Shown in pieces: positions 9,156 through 18,532 of a stretch of 64,000 nucleotides of DNA. Both the position numbers and the translations under genes were made by a program. Each line of letters begins with the position of its first letter. Positions within the stretch are counted from its first letter, which is position 1. Origin of the DNA: Desulfoscipio gibsoniae DSM 7213 (GTDB lineage: Bacteria; Bacillota; Desulfotomaculia; Desulfotomaculales; Desulfallaceae); the NCBI RefSeq assembly GCF_000233715.2, contig NC_021184.1, positions 3,951,486 through 4,015,485 on the forward strand, given 5' to 3'. The notes under the pieces are model-generated. The model was not told the origin of the DNA, ran no database searches, and was given only the letters and a program-made list of their open reading frames with translations.

Positions 9156-9805
9156 ATTAGTTCGGGATGGACTGGTTCTGTTTTTGATTTACCGTGGAAA
9201 ACTAAAGCCTTAACCTTTTTCAAGCCCATTACAGCTCCGACTCCACTCCTTCCCGCTGAACGCCAGTATTTATTTTCAACACAGGCAAACCGTATTAGGT
9301 TTTCCCCGACTGGTCCAATTACCACTGCCTGAGCGTTAGGAACACCTACTTCCGCCAAAACGGTATCTTCTGTCGTATAAGTATCTTTGCCCCACAGCTT
9401 ATCTGCGTCATGGAAGGACACCTGTTCATCACTTATCTCCAGGTATACAGGTTTATCCGAAGCCCCTTCCAAAATTATGGCATCGTAACCCGTCCAATGT
9501 AAGGCAGGAGCCACTTTGCCGCCGGAAGAAGCCTCCCCAAAGAGCCCTGTGAGGGGAGATTTGGTAAAAATGGAATACCGGCTGGACCCGTACATTTTAG
9601 TTCCTGTGGAAATACCATTAACAAAAATTAACTAGTTATCTGCAGATAAAGGGTCGATACCTGGCCGAACTTCCTGTAACAACAGGTAGTAACCAAGTCC
9701 TCTCCCCCCAAGGTATTTCTGAAAGATTTCCTCGTGGATTTCCTTAACGCTATAGCTTTTTTCCGTCAAATTTATCCGCAGAAAGCGGCCAAAGAACCAC
9801 TTCAT
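9128..9805 (-). pseudogene. aldehyde ferredoxin oxidoreductase N-terminal fragment with in-frame TAG
   Basis: From an ATG at 9805 with an AAGGAG ribosome site the frame reads MKWFFGRFLRINLTEKSY and YLGGRGLGYYLLLQEV, then PLSADN, a TAG at 9634-9632 (codon 58), then LIFVNGIST, MYGSSRYSIFTKSPLTG and on to codon 226. The same frame is open on both sides of the amber codon. The intact AOR at 24522-26255 has lysine there (PDNKLIF), one base away from TAG. The gene is cut after about 220 residues, against about 577 in the paralog, so the 4Fe-4S cysteines and most of the pterin site are gone. In a genome that makes pyrrolysyl-tRNA the TAG could once have been decoded, but truncation argues for a dead gene. 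Confidence 0.85.
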
Positions 9806-9894
9806 CGTCTCACTCCTTGCAAGGGAATTCTCTAACCGCCGTTTATCAGGGGAAAATGGATCCTAAGATTGCCAATAAATCCCTTACGATTGTC

Positions 9895-9928
9895 ACCTGC
9901 CCGATTCACACTTCGAAATCGGGCAGGT
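9895..9928. repeat. 12-bp inverted repeat between mtbC and the AOR fragment
   Basis: ACCTGCCCGATT and AATCGGGCAGGT pair perfectly around a 10-base loop, about 140 bases past the mtbC stop. No T-run follows on either strand, so it is terminator-like rather than a clear intrinsic terminator. It may stabilise the mtbBC transcript end. Confidence 0.6.
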
Positions 9929-10066
9929 TGTTACCATATTCATAAAGGGGATAGTTCAACTTCATGTTACCTTTTTCACAGAATTCACCTTTACTTATTT
10001 GTTTTTATATAACCCGTTTTTATGGGTGTTAATTAACTCTCCAATTATTAGCACTTCAAATTCTCC

Positions 10067-10714
10067 TTACTTCAACGCTAAAAGTTCCAGAGCCTTTTCA
10101 ACGGCGTCAGCGGCATCTTCTGCATACGCATCTGCGCCGATTTTTTCTGCCCAACGCTGGGTAACGGGCGCACCGCCAACCATTGTTTTAAACCTATCTC
10201 TAAGATTACGGGCCCGCAGCTCGTCTTCCAGTTTCTTCTGGGCCATAATGGTGGTAGTTAGTAAAGCACTGGTGCCGATAATATCGGCATTTACTTCCAG
10301 AGCCTTTTCTATGATTTTATCAGTTGAAACATCCCGCCCAAGATCAATAACCTCGATGCCCTGGGTTTTTAGGAGGGAAACAACGATGCCTTTTCCAATA
10401 TCATGGGCATCTCCTTCAACTGTCGCTATTAAAAAGGTGCCTTTTTTGGTGGACCCGCCTTTTTCAGCAATAGCCTCTTCCAATATTCCCGTTGCAGCCT
10501 TCATAGTTTCGGCAGCCAGTATTAACTGGGGAAGAAAAACCTCACCTGTTCCGAAACGCTCACCCACTTCCCTTATTCCAACGCTAAAGCCTTCGTTTAG
10601 CATTGTTACAGGATCCACCCCGGCTTCAACTGCCTTTTTAGCAACTTCGGTTGCAGCTTCACGGTTATAATCTAATATAGAATCTATCGCTTCTTTTATT
10701 AATTCCTGACTCAA
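10067..10714 (-). CDS. mtbC: dimethylamine corrinoid protein MtbC
   Basis: 215 residues. The N-terminal helical cap runs to about residue 90 (EVGERFGTGEVFLPQL). The B12-binding Rossmann domain has EGDAHDIGKG, the DxHxxG motif whose histidine ligates cobalt, then IGTSALLTTT and MVGGAPVTQRWAEKIGADAYA. It accepts a methyl group from MtbB and passes it to a second methyltransferase. It lies 35 bases after mtbB with a TTG start behind GGAGGTAAG, so it is translated from the same mRNA. The mtbC rather than mttC name rests on pairing with mtbB. It appears intact. Confidence 0.9.
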   Translation of the reverse strand: MSQELIKEAIDSILDYNREAATEVAKKAVEAGVDPVTMLNEGFSVGIREVGERFGTGEVFLPQLILAAETMKAATGILEEAIAEKGGSTKKGTFLIATVEGDAHDIGKGIVVSLLKTQGIEVIDLGRDVSTDKIIEKALEVNADIIGTSALLTTTIMAQKKLEDELRARNLRDRFKTMVGGAPVTQRWAEKIGADAYAEDAADAVEKALELLALK

Positions 10715-10749
10715 TCAACTTACCTCCTTGCAAGAATTATCGGCATATT

Positions 10750-12135
10750 TTATAAGCCTGCTTTGGACTTGAACCTGTTAACGGAATTGATTTCAATATC
10801 TAGCAGTTTGGCAATCCGCATCTTGGCTTCCATACCTATGGCAGCCCCAGGACGGGCCAAAACATGCCCTATGTTCAATTCCTCTCTCAGTTCTTTCATT
10901 AAGGCCTCATCAGAAAGATCGAATAAAGATACTCTCAACTTACTGGCCACATATTTTTTGGCTTCCCTGATTTTTTTACCCTTGGCGGTAACACGTGCTA
11001 CCAGATCTCCGGCAGTACGGACTCCACCCATCCCGGAAGCCATTTCGTGACCGAAAGCCATGGCGAAAGTATCCCCGTGGCCAATCTATAACCCGTCAGC
11101 TTTTCCGATTTCAACCAGGGCCTTTGATGCCCTGGACATGGCGTCCATAGGGCAGGTATTGGTAAGGGGGATTCCCCCTACCCCCATCCCTGCATTGGGG
11201 TGAATAGGAATGCTTGCCGCTTCAGCACAGGCTTTGGTAAATGTTACTGCCCTGGCGAGGTTCCACGGAAAAGATTTACTGCTGTTAGTGTTGATAACAG
11301 GTCCAAAGATGGTTACCCCGGCTTTTTCAGCAATTTTGACCTGCTGGTGTGGGTATAAACCGGCCAGTCTCTGGCCGTCGTAGGTTAATTCTCCATGCAT
11401 GCCAAGGACAAATTCGCCCGCCATGCCCATTTCAATTTCCATATCGGGAAACTTGTTTTTCAAGTATTCCACCGCCTTTAGGGCAGCCAGGAAATCGGCA
11501 TCACCAGAAGCCCCGACGGAGTCAAAGTTCATACCGTCAGCTCCGCCTTCATACATGATTTCTGAAACATATATCATATCCTTTGTTGCATGCTTCGTAG
11601 CTTCTTCCTGAGCTTCCTGGGCCTCTTTAATTTTGGCCATTGGCAGCAACTCAGCCCAGTTTTCAATAGGTCCATCTGGTTTGGTATATAAGCCAACATT
11701 AGACATAGCTCCATATAAGACCGGAATGATAGTGTTTAATTGAACCTGTTCCATTAACTGCCTTTCCTCATGGGCAATAGCTTTTACAGGCTTATAACTG
11801 TAATCTATATGAGCAAGCTCCATGGAATCAGAGGCAAAAGCCCGCTCATGGGCAAGAATAGTTGCAAGCCTGTCGACGGGAACCCCTCCCCTGATTCCAA
11901 ATTTCAGGGTCCCTGCGTCAAAACTATGGGTAACCTCATTACCGCGTTCAACACTAACCACCTTATTGGGGTCGGTCATAATCTCATAAAGCCGCTCCAT
12001 GTCTTCTGCTGTTAGCTCTGGCACTTTGCCGCGTTTTACAGCTTCTTGCATGCCAGCTTCCAAATCGGCCCTGACTTCGGCTTCCGACATCCAGATACCA
12101 GAGCCATCCCCCATACGGGTGAAAATTTTACTCAT
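10750..12135 (-). CDS. mtbB: dimethylamine:corrinoid methyltransferase with pyrrolysine (amber 350)
   Basis: The frame starts at ATG 12135 behind GGAAGGAG. It runs to a TAG at 11088-11086 in the context KADGL-TAG-IGHGDTFAMAFG, and continues in the same frame to a stop at 10750, giving 461 residues including Pyl350. Length, amber position and flanking DGL-O-IG fit MtbB, whose pyrrolysine sits in the TIM-barrel active site and activates dimethylamine for transfer to corrinoid. Family motifs include FGIRGGVPVDRL and GGIPLTNTCPMDAMSRA. Without readthrough two fragments of 349 and about 110 residues would result. pylT and all five pyl genes lie in this window. A sigma-54 promoter and palindromic sites lie upstream. 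Confidence 0.95.
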
Positions 12136-12191
12136 CAGATTTACTCCTTCCTTGGGTCATGACCTATTCTAAAATCCTGACTATAAAACTC

Positions 12192-12207
12192 AGCAATTCC
12201 CATGCCA
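12192..12207 (-). promoter_or_regulatory. sigma-54 promoter of mtbBC
   Basis: Minus strand TGGCAT-GGGAA-TTGCT has exact sigma-54 spacing and lies 57 bases upstream of the mtbB ATG. It needs an AAA+ activator; two are encoded nearby. Confidence 0.75.
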
Positions 12208-12278
12208 TCTTTAAAACAATCAATTACCTTTAAAAGACAAGTAAAAGACAAGATTTTTCATGGTTTACCGAGATGAGT

Positions 12279-12396
12279 AATGAAATTTTTCATCAACTCA
12301 AAAAAGTTTTGAATTTAAGAAATTGTCTGATACTTAGAGCCATACTAAGGCTCGTAATTGATGATTTTTATCATTGTACCAATGAGGATTTTCATT
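12279..12396. promoter_or_regulatory. palindromic enhancer-like sites upstream of mtbB
   Basis: Three dyads: AATGAAATTTTTCAT (12279-12293), ATGATTTTTATCAT (12361-12374) and AATGAGGATTTTCATT (12381-12396). They lie 70-190 bases upstream of the sigma-54 element, the usual enhancer distance. The same motif family occurs at 32454-32569 above the pylB-side promoter. Confidence 0.6.
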
Positions 12397-12578
12397 ACTT
12401 ACTGCAATATTCCTGGTAAGCTTGATCTATGGAAGCACCTAATTTGGCAACAAGCTCATCAAATTGTTTTTCCGTAATGACCACAGACGGCGATATCTGC
12501 AGGCCATCGTCAATGAGGGGCCTTAAAATCAATCCGTTTTCCCACCCAAGATAAGATACGCGCTTGGCAAAGCCTGCT
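12395..12578 (-). pseudogene. class III aminotransferase C-terminal fragment
   Basis: Sixty codons, from AGFAKRVSYLGWENG to YQEYCSK, are nearly identical to the end of the remnant at 2157-2645. The match stops abruptly at about 12578, where AT-rich sequence and an IS110 remnant begin. Only a tail of the enzyme remains. Confidence 0.85.
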
Positions 12579-12759
12579 TTGACACATTCGAAAGTACAGC
12601 TTTCTTTTTCCTTTCCCCAGGTACCAAAAGACCTACGGTAATATGTCAAGACCCTAAGGTCAAAAATTTCAAGTAAAATTCCTAAAAAAGGCAACAAAAA
12701 ACACCCTGTTTCCAACAATGCATGGAACCAAATAACAGGACTGGGAATTAGTAAATGTG

Positions 12760-13249
12760 TTAGGCGGGATCACTCCTTTGCCCCTGGGGCTTGTAAAGTT
12801 GGTTGCTGCGCAGCAGAGCATCAATCATTCGTAATAATTTACGTGCAGTAAGGACCAACGCGCGGCGATGATGATGGATTTTACTTTCCCGGTATTTCCG
12901 GGCATAGAACTGCCGATATTCAGGCTCAGATTGTCGGACGAGATTTGCAGCTTGTACCAAGTAATAACGCAAATAAGAATTGCCTGTCTTTGTAAGTGGT
13001 GTCTCATCGGCCTCCAAATTCACCGGACTGGTGACCATGCCAAGTTAAACCGGCATATTTAGCTAAAGCAGAGTCATTGGGAAAGCGACGAATGTCACCG
13101 ATTATCCGGGTAATTGCTGACCGGTTACGCTTCGGTAGGCTCCCGGACTGGTTGGGACCGTACCGGACGCTTCGTATGAGGATGAATATTCCCAATTGAC
13201 ACCTTATGAGGTTATTTAGTAATTTGTTTGGGGCAACTTCGGAAGCCAT
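12760..13249 (-). pseudogene. IS110-family transposase remnant
   Basis: Two overlapping frames (13004-13249 and 12760-13038) together give the C-terminal part of an IS110-type transposase: DIRRFPNDSALAKYAGLTW, then ADETPLTKTGNSYLRYYLVQAAN and ARKLLRMIDALL. A frameshift near 13020-13040 splits them and the catalytic N-terminal domain is absent. It differs from the IS110 gene at 18533-19705. Confidence 0.8.
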
Positions 13250-13431
13250 ATTAACTATCGGGTAACGCTGCTGGGAGTGAAGGACTGCTTTTCATTAATC
13301 AGTAGTCAGAATATAGATTATACTGAAGCTATACTTTTACTGATTGATTAACTTTTTCAATACCAGTAGAACCTTATATGTTTTCATTGGTTTTACCATT
13401 CTAACTACTGACTACTGGATTCAGCCTCTTG

Positions 13432-13600
13432 TTATAAAGGAAAAAGTTTTATTTTATCACCGGGCCCCAATAAAGAGTCCCAATCTTTTCTTTCGCCGTT
13501 AACGGTAACAAAACTGATATGTTCTCCGGGTATTCCCAAAAAAATCTACCAGGTTACATACAGTAAAGGGTTCCGGAAGGGGTACGGTGATTTTGGATGG
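13432..13600 (-). pseudogene. MoaD/ThiS-like small protein remnant
   Basis: Two frames read ITVPLPEPFTVCNLVDF and then ISFVTVNGERKDWDSLLG, GDKIKLFPL-stop. This is the beta-grasp fold of MoaD/ThiS sulfur carriers, often encoded near tungsten AORs. A one-base frameshift near 13550 breaks it and the diglycine tail is missing. About 90 bases further (13600-13690) another hydrophobic remnant, FFLFTVALGMVLAKFVKAL, may be a permease C-terminus. Confidence 0.55.
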
Positions 13601-13691
13601 GCTTTTGGCAACCCAGTGCTTTGACAAATTTCGCCAGCACCATACCCAAAGCCACAGTAAACAGAAAAAATACCGGCACTGCCCATGCTTA

Positions 13692-15158
13692 TCATTCCTT
13701 AACGAGATATTTTTTCATTTTGCGTACCACTGTTGATTGATTGATTCCTAAAGCCTCAGCCATACGATAAGTGTTCCTATACTTACTGTGCGCTTTTTCC
13801 AATAGCTGAGTTTCAATTTGCTCTATGGCATCCTTCATGGGACAAAGGTCGACAACCATAACCTTGTTTTTACCCGAACTGTCGTCAGCCCGATTAAGAT
13901 GTTCGGGTAGGTCTATAGCGGTAATAATATTTCCGATAGAAGTTATCATTAATCTCTCAACTAAATTTTCAAGCTCCCGGATATTGCCCGGCCAATCATA
14001 TGCTATAAGGGTATTCATAACTTCCGTATTTATCGATTTCCTGGTACTCAGCTGCTCATTAAACTTTCTTACAAAATGATTAATTAAATAGGTAATATCC
14101 TCTCTACGGTGTCTTAGAGGAGGAATAACTATGGGTACTACGTTTAGTATGTAATACAGACCTTCCCGAAACAATTTTTCATCAATCAGTTTATACAGAT
14201 CTTTATTGGTTGCGGCGATAATTCTAATATTTACCTCTTTATAATCGGAGGATCCCACCGGCATGATTTTTTTATCTTGAATTACATGCAATATTTTTAC
14301 CTGCAAAGGCAGCGGAAGCTCGGAAATTTCATCCAAAAAAACAGTACCGCCATGCGCCATTTCAATGAGTCCTTTTTTACCTTCCTGATAGGCACCGGTT
14401 AATGCCTCCGCGGAATATCCAAACAGTTCTGATTCAATCAGATTTTCCGGAATGGCCCCACAGTTGATCACAATAAAGGGGCCTTTGGCTCTCCTGCTGG
14501 CGCGGTGAATTCTTAAAGCTAGCAGACCCTTACCAACCCCGGACTCATCCTCCACCAAGACGGTGGAATCAGCCTGGGCAACTCTTTCGGCAGTTTCAAG
14601 AATTTGCTTCATCAACTGGCTTTCGGCAACAATTACATCACGCGGCAAGCTGGCATTTCTAAGCTGGGCAATTTCTTCACGGTAAGTTTGAACCAATTTC
14701 CGGGCATCCTCCAGTTGCTGCTGCAGGTTCGTTAATTCCGTGATATCTCTGGAATTACAAACAACCCTTGTAATACGTCCCGCATCATCAAATATTGCTT
14801 TTAATTCCTGGTACAGGCTTTTTACTGAGCCTAATTCCTCAATGATCCCTTCCAGTTCCCTGATATCACTTAAGGTAATTACTAAACCAGCAGGGTCTGT
14901 ATCACGAAAAACTATCTTGGAACACAAAATTAATGTTTTTCCCGCAACTTCCAAGACCTGATTTTTTTGCTCCTGATCACTGTTTTTTAGGTTAAAATTA
15001 AACCTGGGCAGGACATCGGAAACCATGAGACCCGCCCACGACTTGTTTTTTAAGTTCAGGTACCCTCTGGCTGCAGAGTTAATGTAGGTGATTGCACCGG
15101 AAGCGTCCACCATCAGAATTCCGTTACAAACGTTCTCCAACCCGTCCTCCAGCCTCAT
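13692..15158 (-). CDS. sigma-54 activator, PAS-AAA+-HTH, with degenerate motifs
   Basis: 488 residues. The N-terminal PAS domain reads NVCNGILMVDASGAITYIN. A second PAS appears shortened: KAIFDDAGRITRVVCNSRDIT joins its start to its end. The AAA+ domain has Walker B VFLDEISELPLPLQ and a C-terminal Fis-like helix-turn-helix (YRMAEALGINQSTVVRKM). Key motifs deviate. Walker A is EDESGVGKG rather than GESGTGKE. The sigma-54 contact loop GAFTGA is EALTGA. The DLYYRLNV segment is GLYYILNV, losing the arginine. Family members open sigma-54 promoters by ATP hydrolysis; this one may be inactive or regulatory only. The open frame is intact, so I call it a CDS. Confidence 0.85.
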   Translation of the reverse strand: MRLEDGLENVCNGILMVDASGAITYINSAARGYLNLKNKSWAGLMVSDVLPRFNFNLKNSDQEQKNQVLEVAGKTLILCSKIVFRDTDPAGLVITLSDIRELEGIIEELGSVKSLYQELKAIFDDAGRITRVVCNSRDITELTNLQQQLEDARKLVQTYREEIAQLRNASLPRDVIVAESQLMKQILETAERVAQADSTVLVEDESGVGKGLLALRIHRASRRAKGPFIVINCGAIPENLIESELFGYSAEALTGAYQEGKKGLIEMAHGGTVFLDEISELPLPLQVKILHVIQDKKIMPVGSSDYKEVNIRIIAATNKDLYKLIDEKLFREGLYYILNVVPIVIPPLRHRREDITYLINHFVRKFNEQLSTRKSINTEVMNTLIAYDWPGNIRELENLVERLMITSIGNIITAIDLPEHLNRADDSSGKNKVMVVDLCPMKDAIEQIETQLLEKAHSKYRNTYRMAEALGINQSTVVRKMKKYLVKE

Positions 15159-15229
15159 CGGGATACCTCCTTAAGTTAAAAAATTGCCGGCGCCGCGCAG
15201 CGCCGCCTATTAGCATGAGGCCTACAAGC

Positions 15230-15440
15230 GCATTACCTAATTGTAAATATCAATTGCAAAAAGGCTGCCAGCTTGATGCCCAGGTAATTTACCATCACCA
15301 GTAAACCGCCAAACAAAAAGGCCAGAATCGCGCCGATGGAGCACGCGGAACTGACCCACAAACCCGCAAGCACAACCCGACCCCAGCCGATCATGGCCCC
15401 AAAAGCCAGGGGCAGAACGTTCTTTCTTTACCGCCATTAT
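15230..15440 (-). pseudogene. APC-family amino acid permease remnant
   Basis: The minus strand, in a frame without a start, gives LAFGAMIGWGRVVLAGLWV, SIGAILAFLFGGLLVMV, then NYLGIKLAAFLQ. The first two pieces match helices 1-2 of APC permeases and the last belongs to a later helix, so an internal deletion has joined them. It is no longer a gene. Confidence 0.6.
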
Positions 15441-15459
15441 TTCCGGACCTTCCGATCAA

Positions 15460-15583
15460 GAACTGGCCCAAGGCTTACTACGGCGGTAACTTCGACCGGC
15501 TGACCCGGTTGAAGGACAAATACGACACGAGGAACGTTTTCTTAATTACCCGCAGAGAATTCCGCCTGCCTGAGGAGATTTAT
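15460..15583 (+). pseudogene. FAD-linked oxidase (BBE-type) C-terminal fragment
   Basis: The plus strand reads KNWPKAYYGGNFDRLTRL and KDKYDTRNVF, the typical end of berberine-bridge-type FAD oxidases (AYYG-N-RL-K-KYD--NVF). The rest of the gene is absent. Confidence 0.6.
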
Positions 15584-15750
15584 GATATAGATTTTTCCTC
15601 TCTAAGTATTTCCAGTACAACCTTTGTTTTAAAATTTACTGGATATTTTTTACGGACTCTCATTTAGAGATTAAGACCCCCTGTTTTTGTGTCTGAAATC
15701 TTGGGTCCATTATATATTTTCGTGAGGGAAAAGGTATTAGCTTTGACAAG

Positions 15751-16194
15751 ATGGATTTTTCCTGTTTTTCAAGGAGTAGCATTTATGATTTTCTAATGTG
15801 GCTTAAAAATGCCAGGAACAGTTCAACACAGACGCTTAACCTTAGGCTATCAGCCATTAAAGCATTTCTAAAGTACTGCAGTGAGGAAGATATAGAACTG
15901 ATGCCAGTATACCTTGATGTTTCCAGCATACATGCCTTCAAAGGAAAAAAGCCTTGTGTAGAATACCTGACGCAGGTACAGTTGAAGCTCTTGTTCTCAC
16001 TGCCGGATATAACAACACGGCTTGGCAGGCGTGACCGTTTCTTCCTGATTTTTGCCTACGAGACAGGAGCAAGGATGCAGGAACTGCTCAATCTGAAAAT
16101 CAGTTGTATCATCCGCAGCGATGCAGCTTCAAACAATTCCGTTGCCAGAATTGCATGTGCTATTAGGCTACTGCTGACGGAACAGCAGGTTTAA
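15751..16194 (+). pseudogene. tyrosine recombinase, C-terminally truncated
   Basis: 147 codons. The N-terminal SAM-like domain reads STQTLNLRLSAIKAFLKYC. The start of the catalytic domain reads YLTQVQLKLLFSLPD and RDRFFLIFAYETGARMQELLNL, where the arginine of TGARMQEL is the first catalytic residue. The sequence then loses similarity and the HxxR and tyrosine motifs are missing. It resembles transposon-type recombinases but is dead. Confidence 0.7.
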
Positions 16195-16401
16195 TCAATT
16201 AATTGTTGAACAATTGTTTAAGCGACCTCGTGTCGTACGAAATGGATAGCATCAAGGAAAACAATAGGGTATATACGGTCAAGTGTCCGGGACTGCCACT
16301 CTTTCATGATGGATACCTCTCGCTGGTTTTATTTTACCAGCCATTTGGTGTGTCCATCAAACTAGGGCAAAGTCAGTTTAATGCAAATTGCAAAGTGTAG
16401 A

Positions 16402-16425
16402 AGGGGTGACTTATGAGTCACCCCT
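16402..16425 (+). terminator. intrinsic terminator
   Basis: AGGGGTGAC-TTATGA-GTCACCCCT hairpin followed by ATTTTC on the plus strand. It also lies just past the betaine-binding remnant on the minus strand. Confidence 0.6.
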
Positions 16426-16438
16426 ATTTTCTCAAAAC

Positions 16439-17062
16439 TTAAATTTTATAACCTTCCGACAGCCAAGAATTTACAAGCTCTTTATTGTTTTCAACAAATT
16501 TTTTTGCTGCATCCTTTGGCTTCATTCCATTTTGATTAATATCTAACATTACACTTTTCATGTTTTTTGGCTCCCAGTGGAAATTATCAAGCATTTGGTA
16601 AGCAGCTGGGGCCTCATCCTTCAAGCCTTTTTTAACCATAGTAGCAATATATTGTGTTTCTTTGCCTTGGATAATATATTTAGGATCGTCTAAGTATTTT
16701 AGGTCCCACCTAGCAAACATCCAGTGGGGTGTCCAACCTGTAACTACAATCCACTTATGATTATCGATAGCTTCTTTAAGTGCAGCAACCCGTTCCTGAA
16801 CTTTCAACTAATTTATAGCCATTTAGACCATAATCTTTTATAGCATGTTGACTTGTTTGCATGATACCGGCACCTGGTTCAATACCATAAATCTTCCCGT
16901 CAAACTTATCCCTGACTTTTGGGTCTTTCATATCTTCAATAGAATTAATATCTACATAATCAGGCACTACCCAGCCGCACTTAGTTGGTTTTAAATTCAT
17001 ACCAAGCTCAACAAGCTTGTCCTTGGTTTTATTATAATAATCTTTGTGGGTAAGCGGCAGCC
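16439..17062 (-). pseudogene. glycine betaine ABC-binding protein, truncated and frameshifted
   Basis: Two frames join at about 16800. The upstream frame reads LPLTHKDYYNKTKDK, KCGWVVPDYVDINSIEDM and GIEPGAGIMQTS. The downstream frame reads ERVAALKEAIDNHKWIVVTG, WTPHWMFARWDLKYLDDP and a normal C-terminus. These are OpuAC/ProX-type motifs; the aromatic residues form the betaine cage. The signal peptide and first third are missing, and one base is lost or gained near the join. A betaine-uptake protein would fit methyl-group catabolism but this copy is dead. Confidence 0.85.
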
Positions 17063-17077
17063 TATTTTACTAGATAT

Positions 17078-18489
17078 CTACTTAACATTGTTAGTTTCGT
17101 ATTGAATTTCTCTGGCTACTCCGGTTCGTTTAGCTTCTCTTTTTACCGCCTCTGCCACAACGGAAGCTACATTCGGGTTAAAAATTGAGGGAATGATGTT
17201 TTCAGCATTAAGTTGTTCTTTTGTAATAATACCTGCCAATGCATTCGCTGCAGCCAAACACATTTGATTGTTAATGGTCCGGGCATGGCAGTCAAGTACT
17301 CCCCTGAAAATTCCGGGAAAAGCCAGGGCATTATTAACCTGATTAGGGTAATCAGACCTTCCGGTGGCAATAACTGCAGCAATATCTGCTATTTTTTCGG
17401 GCTCAATTTCAGGTTCAGGATTGGCTAGGGCAAATACAACCGGCTTTACAGCCATTTTTAAAATATCTTCCCTTTGCAACAATCCTGGGGCAGATACACC
17501 TATAAATAAATCAGCCCCATAGATAACTTCATTTAATTTCCCTTTTATACACATTTCATTCGTATGCTCTGCCAGCCATTGCTTGGCAGGTATGCTGTAG
17601 TGGTTGACCTTTGCAATAGCTCCTTTTCTATCACAGACAATTAGATTACGTATTCCTGCCCCAAGCAGAATTTTGGCTATTGCCACCCCGGCGGCGCCGG
17701 CACCACTTAAGACAACTTTTATATCACTTAACTTTTTGCCGACTACTTTTATGGCATTTAATATGCCTGCCAGGGTAACAATAGCCGTTCCATGCTGGTC
17801 ATCATGAAAAACAGGTATATCTATCATCTCGGAAAGCTTCTCTTCAATTTCAAAACACTGGGGGGAGGCGATATCTTCTAAATTAATTCCTCCAAAAGCA
17901 GGTGCCAAAGCTACTACGGCATTAATAATTTGCTGCGGGTCATGTACATCCATGCATATAGGTACAGCATCAACATTCCCAAATTGTTTAAAAAGGACTG
18001 CTTTGCCTTCCTAACAGGCAGAGCTGCTAATGGACCAAGATTTCCTAGTCCCAAAACAGCTGAACCATCTGTAACAATAGCCACGGAATTTCCCTTCATG
18101 GTCAATTTATAAGCTAAATTTCGATCCCTGTCTATTGCTTTACAAATTGATGCAACTCCTGGAGTGTAGATCATTGAAAGATCTTCCCGGTTATGAATTG
18201 GCCTTTTGGGGTTAATTTCAATTTTACCGCCCAAATGACTGGTAAATACCCTATCAGCAATGTAAATGCTTTGAACCCCGGGAATTTGTCTTAAAGAATC
18301 AACAACTCTTTCCAGACTGTTATTGTTCAATCTAACTATTAACTCTCTAATAAGATATGTTGGACTTGCAGAAATTAAGTCAATTGCACCAAGGCTTCCT
18401 CCTTCCTGGCCGATAACTGTTAAAACTTTTGCTAGTGTTCCCGGCTGGTTAGCTAATTTTAACCTGATAGTTATATTTGATGCTATCAT
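17078..18489 (-). pseudogene. malic enzyme with N-terminal ACT domain, frameshifted
   Basis: From the ATG at 18489: an ACT domain (TIRLKLANQPGTLAKVLTVI), then the malic enzyme domain (GKIEINPKRPIHNREDLSM, YTPGVASICKAI, VTDGSAVLGLGNLGP). The frame breaks after AALPV near 18011. Restoring one base gives MEGKAVLFKQFGNVDAV, which joins the second frame (MDVHDPQQIINAV, DDQHGTAIVTLAGILNA, LSGAGAAGVAIAKILL) to a normal end. The enzyme converts malate to pyruvate with NAD(P)+. The single missing T in GTTATGGAA would abolish it. Everything else looks healthy, so the lesion is recent, or a sequencing error. Confidence 0.85.
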
Positions 18490-18532
18490 GTTTATTCCCA
18501 TTCCTTTCGCTTCGCTCAAGGCACAAAACGTA

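Noticed and set aside
17078..17080. Malic enzyme also ends in TAG.
   Set aside because: The protein already has its full family length at this stop; nothing recognisable follows.
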